In this document: piece after piece, positions 1-6,465 of the stretch
How the letters are laid out: each line of letters opens with the position of its first letter
How positions within the stretch are numbered: position 1 is the first letter of the stretch
Assembly (NCBI GenBank): GCA_031394045.1
Contig: JANMWN010000235.1
Span: 1-10,768, forward strand
DNA length: 10,768 bases
Origin: JANYIP01 sp031394045
GTDB lineage: Bacteria; Actinomycetota; Actinomycetes; Prado026
Direction of reading: 5' to 3'
Translations under genes and position numbers: made by a program
Notes under the pieces: generated by a model
The model's input: the letters and a program-made list of their open reading frames with translations, nothing else
Told to the model about the DNA's origin: nothing
The model's database searches: none

Positions 1-198
1 GTCCGCCCGCTCGGACCGGGGGCGGTGGCGGTAGAGACCGGGTTGCTGATGGCCACCGGCCTGCTGCTGTACGCCGCCCTCGTCGGCATGGGTCAACTGG
101 TCAGCACGCCTGCCTCGCTCGGCTGTGCGTGCCTGGTCGCGGGGGTCGGCGCGTTCGCGGTCGCGGGCGCTGCGGAACGACGAAGGGGAGTGCTGTGA
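1..198 (+). CDS. Hypothetical membrane protein, C-terminal part (5' end outside window)
   Basis: An open frame runs from the first base to TGA at 196-198, giving 65 visible residues; the start lies upstream of the window. Two hydrophobic stretches are visible, roughly residues 13-34 (rich in L, A and G, no charge after an early Glu) and 39-59. The protein ends in a basic ERRRGVL tail, as expected for a cytoplasmic end after the last membrane helix. The stop codon overlaps the GTG of the next gene (GTGA), so the two are probably translationally coupled and belong to one operon. I do not recognise the family and no catalytic motif is visible. Reality of the frame is supported by the coupling and the hydrophobic pattern. 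Confidence 0.6.
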   Translation, partial: VRPLGPGAVAVETGLLMATGLLLYAALVGMGQLVSTPASLGCACLVAGVGAFAVAGAAERRRGVL

Positions 199-485
199 AG
201 GTCGGGCTGCGTCTGGTCCTGGTGCTTGTCGCGGGCGAGGCCGTGGCGTACTTCCTCGGCTTCCTCGCCGCCGCCGCCCGCCTCGGCGCAGGGGATGCCG
301 TGGCCGTGGTCACCGTCGAGACTCGACTCCTCGGGCTCACCGTCTTCCACGGCGTACGCGACGGGTACGTCACCACCGTGCAGGCCGCCGGCTGGCTGCT
401 GCCCGTGCTGATCGCGTTCCCCACCCTGCTCTGGGGAGCGGCTGCGCTGCTGAACCGATGGTCAGGATCGGCCTCTCGCTGCTAG
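195..485 (+). CDS. Small two-helix membrane protein, unknown function
   Basis: A 96-residue protein. The chosen start is GTG at 195, because AAGGGGAG (183-190) lies 4 bases before it and the start overlaps the preceding stop as GTGA. The same frame is open further upstream to about 129, but that part is Arg/Gly-rich and reads as a shadow. The N-terminus (KVGLRLVLVLVAGEAVAYFLG, about residues 2-22) is a membrane helix or signal anchor. A middle segment of about residues 32-62 is probably extracytoplasmic. A second helix spans about residues 65-86 (QAAGWLLPVLIAFPTLLWGAA). It ends in a short NRWSGSASRC tail. No family is recognised. Its TAG stop forms part of the putative -10 hexamer of the aminotransferase promoter, so it is probably the last gene of its operon. 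Confidence 0.65.
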   Translation: MKVGLRLVLVLVAGEAVAYFLGFLAAAARLGAGDAVAVVTVETRLLGLTVFHGVRDGYVTTVQAAGWLLPVLIAFPTLLWGAAALLNRWSGSASRC

Positions 486-496
486 CCTGGCGGACA
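483..496 (+). promoter_or_regulatory. Putative -10 element of the aminotransferase promoter
   Basis: TAGCCT at 483-488 matches the actinobacterial TANNNT -10 pattern. It is followed by exactly 7 bases and then ATG at 496, which would place transcription start at about 495-496. The TAG is also the stop codon of the preceding small membrane protein. No good -35 is visible. The call rests on the hexamer and on the same spacing seen at two other starts in this window. Confidence 0.45.
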
Positions 497-517
497 TGCT
501 GAACACCCGTTCAGTAT
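496..517 (+). promoter_or_regulatory. 22-bp palindromic operator candidate before the aminotransferase
   Basis: The core CTGAAC-ACCC-GTTCAG (499-514) is a perfect 6-bp inverted repeat with a 4-base spacer. Outside it, one mismatch (498/515) is followed by two more matching pairs, so 8 of 9 arm positions match over 496-517. It starts at the predicted transcription start, where a bound dimeric repressor would block initiation. The GAAC-N4-GTTC core resembles TetR-type operators and, less well, the SOS box of Gram-positive LexA. The regulator is not in the window. Confidence 0.5.
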
Positions 518-544
518 TCACGCACGATCAGGAGCTGATCCACG

Positions 545-1957
545 ATGGTCCCCAGCGTCCCCAGTCAGGACCGGGCCACCCTCCAGCGGCAGGTCAAGGA
601 CCACCTGCTGCTCAACTTCACCGACATGTCCGAGTTCGCCGACCAGGACGTCCGCGTCTTCGTACGCGGCGACGGGTGCCACGTCATCGACGCCGACGGA
701 CGGCGCGCGATCGACGGCATCTCCGGGCTCTTCTGCTCGAACCTCGGGCACGGCTTCGGCGCCGAGATCGGCGCGGCCGCCCAGCGGCAGATGTCCGAGC
801 TCGTGTTCACCCCGTCGTGGTATGTCACCCACCCCGCGGCTGCGGCTCTCGCCGAGCGCCTCGCCGGCCTCGCCAGCCCGCTGAACCTGTCGCGGGTGTT
901 CTTCACCAGCGGCGGTAGCGAGGCCAACGAGGCCGCGTGGAAGCTGGCTCGCCAGTGGCACGCCGCCAACGGCCAGCCGCAGCGCCGCAAGGCGATCTCG
1001 CGCCGGCTCGCCTACCACGGCACCTCGCTGGGGGCGCTGTCGTTCACCGGCCTCCCGTACGCGCGGCACCCGTTCGAGCCGCTGCCCATCCCGACGGCTT
1101 TCGTGAGCAACACCAACGCCTATCGGCACCCGCTCGGCCACGACGAGGATGCGTTCACCGGTTGGCTGCTGGCCGAGGTCGAGGAGGCGATCCAGTGGGA
1201 GGGCCCCGACCAGGTGGCCCTGCTGATCGCCGAGCCGGTGCAGAACTCCGGCGGCTCGTTCACCCCGCCGCGCGGCTACTGGCAGGGGCTCCGGGCACTG
1301 TGCGACAAGTACGGGATCCTGCTGGTCGCCGACGAGGTCATCACCGGTTTCGGCCGGGTCGGTGAGTGGTTCGGTTCGATGCGGTTCGGTGGCCAGCCGG
1401 ACATGCTGACCTTCGCCAAGGGCGTCACGGCCGGCCACGCGCCGCTCGGCGGCGTGCTGCTGTCGGACCGGGTCGCGGCGCCGTTCATCTCGGGCGACGC
1501 GGTCTTCACCCACGGCCTGACCTACGGCGGCCACCCGCTGACCACGTCGGTGGCCCTCGCGGCGCTCGACGTCTACGAGCGTGAGGGCGTGCTCGACAAC
1601 GTACGTAGCAACGAGGCGTACCTGCGCTCGGCTCTGGAGGAGCTGCGTCGCGTCCCCATCGTGGGTGACGTCCGCGGCGCCGGCTACTTCTGGTCGGTCG
1701 AGCTGGTCAAGGACCGTACGACCAAGCAGACGTGGGAGGAGGACGAGGCCAGCTGGCTGCTCCGCGACATCCTCACCGCGCAGATGGTCGAGCGCGGGCT
1801 GCTCTGCCGCCTCGACGACCGGGGCGACCCGGTGATCCAGCTCTCGCCGCCGCTGGTCGCCGACCGCCCGCTGCTCGACGCGATGGTGGGCATCGTCGGC
1901 CAGGCGCTCGAGGCGGCCTGGGTCGGCTGGCAGGACCGCGCGGCCGACGCCGCCTGA
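545..1957 (+). CDS. Class III PLP-dependent aminotransferase
   Basis: A 470-residue protein, usual length for class III (omega) aminotransferases, which move an amino group from an amine or omega-amino acid to a keto acid in the cytoplasm. Visible motifs in order are: the substrate-side NLGHG at 66-70; the cofactor phosphate loop TSGGSEANEA at 121-130; YHG at 157-159, whose aromatic residue stacks on PLP; the DEVITGFGR block at 263-271 with Asp263 pairing to the pyridine nitrogen; the Schiff-base Lys292 in FAKG; and HGLTYGGHP at 323-331. ATG 545 is the first start after an in-frame TGA at 536 and has AGGAG (530-534) 10 bases upstream. The gene looks monocistronic: its own promoter and operator precede it, and an inverted repeat follows. 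The substrate (GABA, beta-alanine, taurine, diamine or other) cannot be read from the sequence, so no symbol is given. Confidence 0.93.
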   Translation: MVPSVPSQDRATLQRQVKDHLLLNFTDMSEFADQDVRVFVRGDGCHVIDADGRRAIDGISGLFCSNLGHGFGAEIGAAAQRQMSELVFTPSWYVTHPAAAALAERLAGLASPLNLSRVFFTSGGSEANEAAWKLARQWHAANGQPQRRKAISRRLAYHGTSLGALSFTGLPYARHPFEPLPIPTAFVSNTNAYRHPLGHDEDAFTGWLLAEVEEAIQWEGPDQVALLIAEPVQNSGGSFTPPRGYWQGLRALCDKYGILLVADEVITGFGRVGEWFGSMRFGGQPDMLTFAKGVTAGHAPLGGVLLSDRVAAPFISGDAVFTHGLTYGGHPLTTSVALAALDVYEREGVLDNVRSNEAYLRSALEELRRVPIVGDVRGAGYFWSVELVKDRTTKQTWEEDEASWLLRDILTAQMVERGLLCRLDDRGDPVIQLSPPLVADRPLLDAMVGIVGQALEAAWVGWQDRAADAA

Positions 1958-1978
1958 TCAGCGCTCGTAGCCGCTCGT

Positions 1979-2018
1979 GTCAGACCCAGCCGAGGTCCGG
2001 ACCCCGCCTGGGTCTGAC
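1979..2018 (+). terminator. Inverted repeat between aminotransferase and mutase genes: terminator or operator
   Basis: GTCAGACCCAG (1979-1989) and CTGGGTCTGAC (2008-2018) form a perfect 11-bp inverted repeat with an 18-base loop. The loop holds a second perfect 10-bp palindrome, GGTCCGGACC (1994-2003). It begins 21 bases after the aminotransferase stop. No T-tract follows, which is common for actinobacterial stem-loop terminators. The right arm lies about 14 bases upstream of the mutase -10, so an operator role is also possible. Confidence 0.45.
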
Positions 2019-2031
2019 CCGAGACGCTGGG

Positions 2032-2044
2032 TACAGTCCGGAGC

Positions 2045-2045
<1 letters not shown>
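2032..2045 (+). promoter_or_regulatory. Putative leaderless promoter of the mutase gene
   Basis: TACAGT (2032-2037) fits TANNNT. Seven bases (2038-2044) separate it from ATG 2045, so the transcript would start at or next to the A of the start codon, giving a leaderless mRNA. No clear -35 is seen. GGAG at 2040-2043 lies one base before ATG, too close to serve as a normal ribosome binding site. Confidence 0.5.
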
Positions 2046-3640
<1,595 letters not shown>

Positions 3641-3641
3641 T

Positions 3642-3667
3642 CGCTCCGCTTGGCCGCTCCGCTTGAC
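3642..3667 (+). repeat. Two-copy 13-bp tandem repeat after the mutase gene
   Basis: CGCTCCGCTTGGC (3642-3654) is followed directly by CGCTCCGCTTGAC (3655-3667), with one mismatch in 13. It begins one base after the mutase stop codon. The second copy creates TTGACC (3663-3668), a possible -35 for the small membrane protein gene at 3698. No good -10 follows, so promoter function is uncertain. Confidence 0.5.
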
Positions 3668-3697
3668 CTGGTGCGCCCGATTTGTGACTGTTGAAGC

Positions 3698-3970
3698 ATG
3701 CTTGCGCCCCTCGTACTTTCTGTCCTGATCGTTCTGGTCGTCGGCGGGCTCGTCTGGGCCGCGATGACCCGCGAGCGCCCGGACGAGACCGAGCGCTTCA
3801 ACCGGGCCCGCGCGATCACGTCCTCCTGGGCTGACCCGGTGGCTGACCCGGTGGCTGACCCGGTGGCTGACCCGGTGGCCGGTCCGGAGGCCGATCCGCA
3901 GGTCGCCGGCAAGCCGCTCGGTGAACCGGTGGCGGTCCCCGACGACGTCCGCGGCGAGCAGCAGGGCTAA
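3698..3970 (+). CDS. Small single-helix membrane protein with ADPV tandem repeat
   Basis: A 90-residue protein. Residues 2-22 (APLVLSVLIVLVVGGLVWAAM) form one uninterrupted hydrophobic helix, followed by a charged stretch (TRERPDETERFNRARAITSSW) at about 23-44. From about 45 comes an acidic, proline-rich tail beginning with four exact ADPV units and then degenerate forms (AGPEADPQVAG). The basic residues just after the helix suggest that the N-terminus is outside and the tail in the cytoplasm. No family is recognised and no enzymatic motif is visible. ATG 3698 has no good ribosome binding site (only GAAG, 1 base away), so a leaderless or short-leader transcript is possible. Its TAA stop lies within the -10 hexamer of the next gene. 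A real gene is likely because of the helix and the lack of an overlapping better frame. Confidence 0.65.
   Translation: MLAPLVLSVLIVLVVGGLVWAAMTRERPDETERFNRARAITSSWADPVADPVADPVADPVAGPEADPQVAGKPLGEPVAVPDDVRGEQQG
3829..3876 (+). repeat. Four perfect 12-bp tandem repeats inside the small membrane protein gene
   Basis: The unit GGCTGACCCGGT occurs four times without mismatch at 3829-3840, 3841-3852, 3853-3864 and 3865-3876. A decayed fifth copy follows at 3877-3888. The unit is a multiple of three, so changes in copy number keep the frame and add or remove ADPV. The exact DNA identity points to recent slippage. Confidence 0.95.
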
Positions 3971-3981
3971 CCTGCCCTTCG
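3968..3981 (+). promoter_or_regulatory. Putative leaderless promoter of the M20 amidohydrolase gene
   Basis: TAACCT (3968-3973) fits TANNNT, and exactly 7 bases separate it from GTG 3981. Its TAA is the stop codon of the preceding gene. No Shine-Dalgarno sequence precedes GTG 3981, which agrees with leaderless translation. No -35 is obvious. Confidence 0.5.
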
Positions 3982-5186
3982 TGCCACTGTCCCTCTCCGA
4001 GCAGCAGCGCTCGGCGATCGACGCGGCCGTGGCGGCGCACCTGCCCGAGCTGGTGACGGTACGCCGCGACCTGCACGCACACCCCGAGCTCAGCAACGCC
4101 GAGCACCGCACCACCGAGGTGGTGCGAGCCAGGCTCGCCGCCGCAGGCCTCGACCCGCAGGCCCTCCCGCGCGGCACCGGCCTGACCTGCGACGTCACCG
4201 GGGCCGGCAGCGGATCGACCGTCATCGCCCTGCGGGCCGACCTAGACGCGCTCCCCATCACGGACGAGAAGCAGGTGGACTACCGCTCCACCATCCCCGG
4301 CCAGTGCCACGCCTGCGGTCACGACGTGCACGCCGCGGTGGTCCTCGGTGCCGGGGTCGTGCTGGCCGAGCTGGCCGCCCAGGGCCAGGTCAATGGCGGC
4401 GTACGCCTGATCTTCCAGCCCGCCGAGGAGGCCACCCCCGGTGGTGCCCTCGACGTGATCGCCGCCGGCCGGCTCGCAGGGGTCGACCGGATCTTCACCG
4501 TGCACTGCGACCCGCGCACCGACGTCGGCCTGGTCGGGCTCCGGGTCGGTCCGATCACCGGCTCGGCCGACAACGTACGCGTACGCCTGACCGGCAGCGG
4601 GGGTCACACGGCCCGGCCGCACCTGACTGCGGATCTGGTGTACGCGCTGGGCCGGGTGGTCACCGACGTACCCGCGGTGCTGTCGCGACGGGTCGACCCG
4701 CGGGCCGGCCTCTCGCTGGTCTGGGGCCGGATCCAGGCCGGCGGGGTGGCCAACGCGATCCCGCGCGAGGGCGAGGTCGAGGGCACCGTCCGCTCGCTGA
4801 ACGCCGACGTCTGGGAGCTGGCCCCGGTCGTCGTCGAGGAGGCCGTGCGGGCTGTGGTGGCCGCGTATGGCGTAGACGTGGATGTCAGCTACACCCGCGG
4901 CGTCCCCCCGGTGGTCAACGATGCCGTCGCGGTCGAGCTGCTCGCGGCGTCGGCCCGGGCCCTGGTCGGGCCGGACGCCGTGATCGACACCGAGCAGAGC
5001 CTGGGTGGCGAGGACTTCGCGTGGTACCTCGGGCAGGTCCCGGGGGCGCTGGCCCGGCTGGGCGTACGCCGCCACGGCGACGTGGTCAGCCGCGACCTGC
5101 ACCAGGGCAGCTTCGACGTGGACGAGGACGCGATCGCGGTGGGCATCCGGCTGCTGGTAGGAGCGGCGTTGCTCTCGCTTTCATAA
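3981..5186 (+). CDS. M20 family metallopeptidase / N-acyl-amino acid amidohydrolase
   Basis: A 401-residue cytoplasmic amidohydrolase of the M20D type (hippurate, indoleacetyl-amino acid or N-acetyl-diaminopimelate hydrolase relatives), which uses a two-metal centre to cleave N-acyl amino acids. Seen in order: RRDLHAHPELSNAE (28-41), ALRADLDALPI (83-93), the metal site CHACGHDVHA (109-118) with Cys112 and His114, FQPAEEA (145-151) with the catalytic and metal-binding Glu pair 149/150, His175 in VHC, the lid/dimer motif GSGGHTARPH (205-214), GGEDFAWY (342-349), and His374 in the C-terminal DLHQGSF block. All expected metal ligands are present. GTG 3981 is preferred over the in-frame GTG 3921, because 3921 overlaps the upstream gene by 50 bases, encodes an unlikely Ser/Arg-rich leader and has no ribosome site. 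The exact substrate is unknown. The gene precedes the nucleoside operon by 109 bases and is probably a separate unit. Confidence 0.9.
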   Translation: MPLSLSEQQRSAIDAAVAAHLPELVTVRRDLHAHPELSNAEHRTTEVVRARLAAAGLDPQALPRGTGLTCDVTGAGSGSTVIALRADLDALPITDEKQVDYRSTIPGQCHACGHDVHAAVVLGAGVVLAELAAQGQVNGGVRLIFQPAEEATPGGALDVIAAGRLAGVDRIFTVHCDPRTDVGLVGLRVGPITGSADNVRVRLTGSGGHTARPHLTADLVYALGRVVTDVPAVLSRRVDPRAGLSLVWGRIQAGGVANAIPREGEVEGTVRSLNADVWELAPVVVEEAVRAVVAAYGVDVDVSYTRGVPPVVNDAVAVELLAASARALVGPDAVIDTEQSLGGEDFAWYLGQVPGALARLGVRRHGDVVSRDLHQGSFDVDEDAIAVGIRLLVGAALLSLS

Positions 5187-5238
5187 CGGATTGCCCAACA
5201 CCGTGCTGAGGCAGGTAATGGTTCGGTCTCGGCAGATA

Positions 5239-5244
5239 TACGGT
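5239..5244 (+). promoter_or_regulatory. Weak -10 candidate for the nucleoside transport operon
   Basis: TACGGT (5239-5244), within an AT-richer patch GATATACGGT, fits TANNNT. It would give a transcript start near 5251 and a leader of about 45 bases with the hairpin at 5257-5277. No recognisable -35 or operator palindrome is visible in 5187-5240. The patch stands out only by composition. Confidence 0.3.
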
Positions 5245-5256
5245 GAGGCCGTTCTT

Positions 5257-5277
5257 CGCGGCCCGGCTCGGGCCGCG
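5257..5277 (+). promoter_or_regulatory. GC-rich hairpin in the leader of the lipoprotein gene
   Basis: CGCGGCCCG (5257-5265) and CGGGCCGCG (5269-5277) pair perfectly over 9 bp around a GCT loop. Flanking CCGT (5249-5252) and ACGG (5280-5283) could extend the stem across a small internal loop and reach the first G of the ribosome site GGAAGGAG (5282-5289). It could stabilise the mRNA 5' end or tune translation. Confidence 0.5.
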
Positions 5278-5295
5278 CCACGGAAGGAGAAGCCC

Positions 5296-6342
5296 TTGCG
5301 CAGCGCCTTGAAAGTAGCCGCCGTAGCCATGGCTGGCGCGCTCGCGCTGGCCGCGTGCGGCAGCAGCAGCACCGCCACCCCGGGAGCCGGAGGCAGCACC
5401 GGACCCTCGAAGTCGACGATCAAGGTCGGCATGGCCTACGACATCGGCGGCCGCGGCGACAAGTCGTTCAACGACTCGGCGGCCGCCGGGCTCGACAAGG
5501 CGGTCACCGACTTCGGCATCACCAAGAACGAGCTGTCGGCGGTCCCCGACGAGACCGAGGGCCAGCGCGAGGCCCGGCTGACCCTGCTCGCGACGGGCGG
5601 CTACAACCCCGTCATCGCGATCGGCTTCAACTACGCCGACGCGGTCAAGGCCGTGTCGGCGAAGTTCCCGCAGACCAACTTCGCGATCATCGACGACTCG
5701 AGCAACCTGCAGCCCAACGTCGCCAACCTGGTGTTCGCGGCGAACCAGGGCTCGTACCTCGCCGGCGTCCTCGCAGCGAGCGCGAGCAAGACCGGCACCG
5801 TCGGGTTCATCGGCGGCGTCAACGTCAAGCTGCTGCAGTCCTTCCAGGTCGGCTTCGACGCCGGCGCCAAGGCCACGAAGCCGGGCATCAAGGTACTCGA
5901 CCAGTACCTCACGCAGCCTCCGGACTTCAAAGGCTTCAACGCCCCTGACAAGGGCCAGACGGTCGCCAAGGGCATGTACGACCAGGGCGCCGACATCATC
6001 TTCGCGGCCGCTGGTGGTTCGGGCCTTGGTGTGTTCAAGGCGGCCAAGGCAGGTGGCAAGCTCGCGATCGGCGTCGACTCCGACCAGTACCTGTCGGCCA
6101 GCGCCGACCTGCAGCCGGTCATCCTGTCGTCCGCCCTGAAGCGGGTGGACAACGCGGTCTACGCCTTCATCAAGACGTGCGTCGACGGCACGCCGCTCAC
6201 CGGGGTCAAGAAGTTCGACCTCACCAACGACGGCGTGGGCTACTCCACCTCCAACCCCGCGATCGCCCCGTACAAGGACGCGATCGAGAAGGCGGTGGCG
6301 GGCATCAAGGCCGGCAGCATCACGGTCCCTGACGTCCAGTAG
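5296..6342 (+). CDS. BMP/PnrA family nucleoside-binding lipoprotein of an ABC transporter
   Basis: A 348-residue substrate-binding lipoprotein anchored on the outer face of the membrane, which delivers nucleosides to the permease encoded downstream. The start is TTG 5296 with GGAAGGAG (5282-5289) 6 bases upstream. It gives a classic lipoprotein signal: MRSALK, a hydrophobic core (7-19) and lipobox LAAC with Cys21, then a Ser/Gly/Thr-rich linker to about 40. An in-frame TTG at 5191 would bury the signal and is rejected. BMP-family blocks follow: KVGMAYDIGGRGDKSFND (43-60, with the binding Asp49 and Phe58), AIGFNYADAV (108-117), FAIIDDSSN (129-137), QGSYLAGVLAA (151-161), FIGGVN (171-176), AAAGGSGLGVFKAA (237-250) and IGVDSDQY (258-265). 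PnrA homologues bind purine nucleosides; the linked cytidine deaminase suggests a wider or pyrimidine-inclusive range here. Confidence 0.92.
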   Translation: MRSALKVAAVAMAGALALAACGSSSTATPGAGGSTGPSKSTIKVGMAYDIGGRGDKSFNDSAAAGLDKAVTDFGITKNELSAVPDETEGQREARLTLLATGGYNPVIAIGFNYADAVKAVSAKFPQTNFAIIDDSSNLQPNVANLVFAANQGSYLAGVLAASASKTGTVGFIGGVNVKLLQSFQVGFDAGAKATKPGIKVLDQYLTQPPDFKGFNAPDKGQTVAKGMYDQGADIIFAAAGGSGLGVFKAAKAGGKLAIGVDSDQYLSASADLQPVILSSALKRVDNAVYAFIKTCVDGTPLTGVKKFDLTNDGVGYSTSNPAIAPYKDAIEKAVAGIKAGSITVPDVQ

Positions 6343-6376
6343 CTCGTACCTTCGAGCAGAGCAGGGCAGTAGTTCA

Positions 6377-6428
6377 GTACCCCGGGCCCGGTCCCGACGC
6401 GATAGCGTCACGGACCGGGCCCGGGTAC
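6377..6428 (+). terminator. Nested intercistronic stem-loop between lipoprotein and ATPase genes
   Basis: GTACCC-C-GGGCCCGGTCC (6377-6394) pairs with 6412-6428 over 17 bp with a single bulged C. The apex holds a second perfect hairpin, GACGC-GATA-GCGTC (6396-6409). No T-tract follows. The position, 35 bases after the lipoprotein stop and 8 bases before the ATPase ribosome site, fits a partial terminator or 3' mRNA stabiliser that keeps binding-protein expression above that of the membrane parts. Confidence 0.6.
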
Positions 6429-6436
6429 GTCCTGAC

Positions 6437-6453
6437 GAGGAGGCTGCGCCATC
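6437..6453 (+). promoter_or_regulatory. Ribosome binding site GAGGAGG placed for an ATC start
   Basis: GAGGAGG (6437-6443) is the best Shine-Dalgarno sequence before the ATPase gene. Seven bases later is an in-frame ATC (6451-6453) reading ITTEAVLAAPAVEL, where an MTTE-type start would be expected. The nearest normal start, GTG 6466, is 22 bases from this site and only 2 bases from a second GGAGG (6459-6463). Confidence 0.55.
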
Positions 6454-6465
6454 ACCACGGAGGCT

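Noticed and set aside
499..514. LexA/SOS box as the firm identity of the aminotransferase palindrome
   Set aside because: The core GAAC-N4-GTTC is compatible, but the flanking bases do not match the mycobacterial SOS consensus well and the gene is not a DNA repair gene. A TetR-type operator is at least as likely.
496..918. 140-codon plus-strand frame beginning at ATG 496
   Set aside because: After the first residues it is an Arg/Pro-rich out-of-frame reading of the aminotransferase. It was kept only as a possible leaderless AUG issue, not as a gene.
1958..2044. Possible cobalamin riboswitch before the B12-dependent mutase
   Set aside because: The gap is 87 bases, too short for a cobalamin riboswitch, and no B12-box-like sequence is seen. 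The repeats present are simple palindromes.
3829..3888. Repeats as a CRISPR array
   Set aside because: The 12-bp units are contiguous with no spacers and lie in a coding frame.
3921..3980. Longer start (GTG 3921) for the amidohydrolase
   Set aside because: It would overlap the upstream gene by 50 bases and adds a Ser/Arg-rich leader. GTG 3981 fits the TAACCT-N7 leaderless pattern and usual family N-termini.
5191..5295. Longer start (TTG 5191) for the binding lipoprotein
   Set aside because: It would put 35 extra residues before the lipoprotein signal. TTG 5296 has a strong ribosome site and leaves a standard signal peptide with lipobox.
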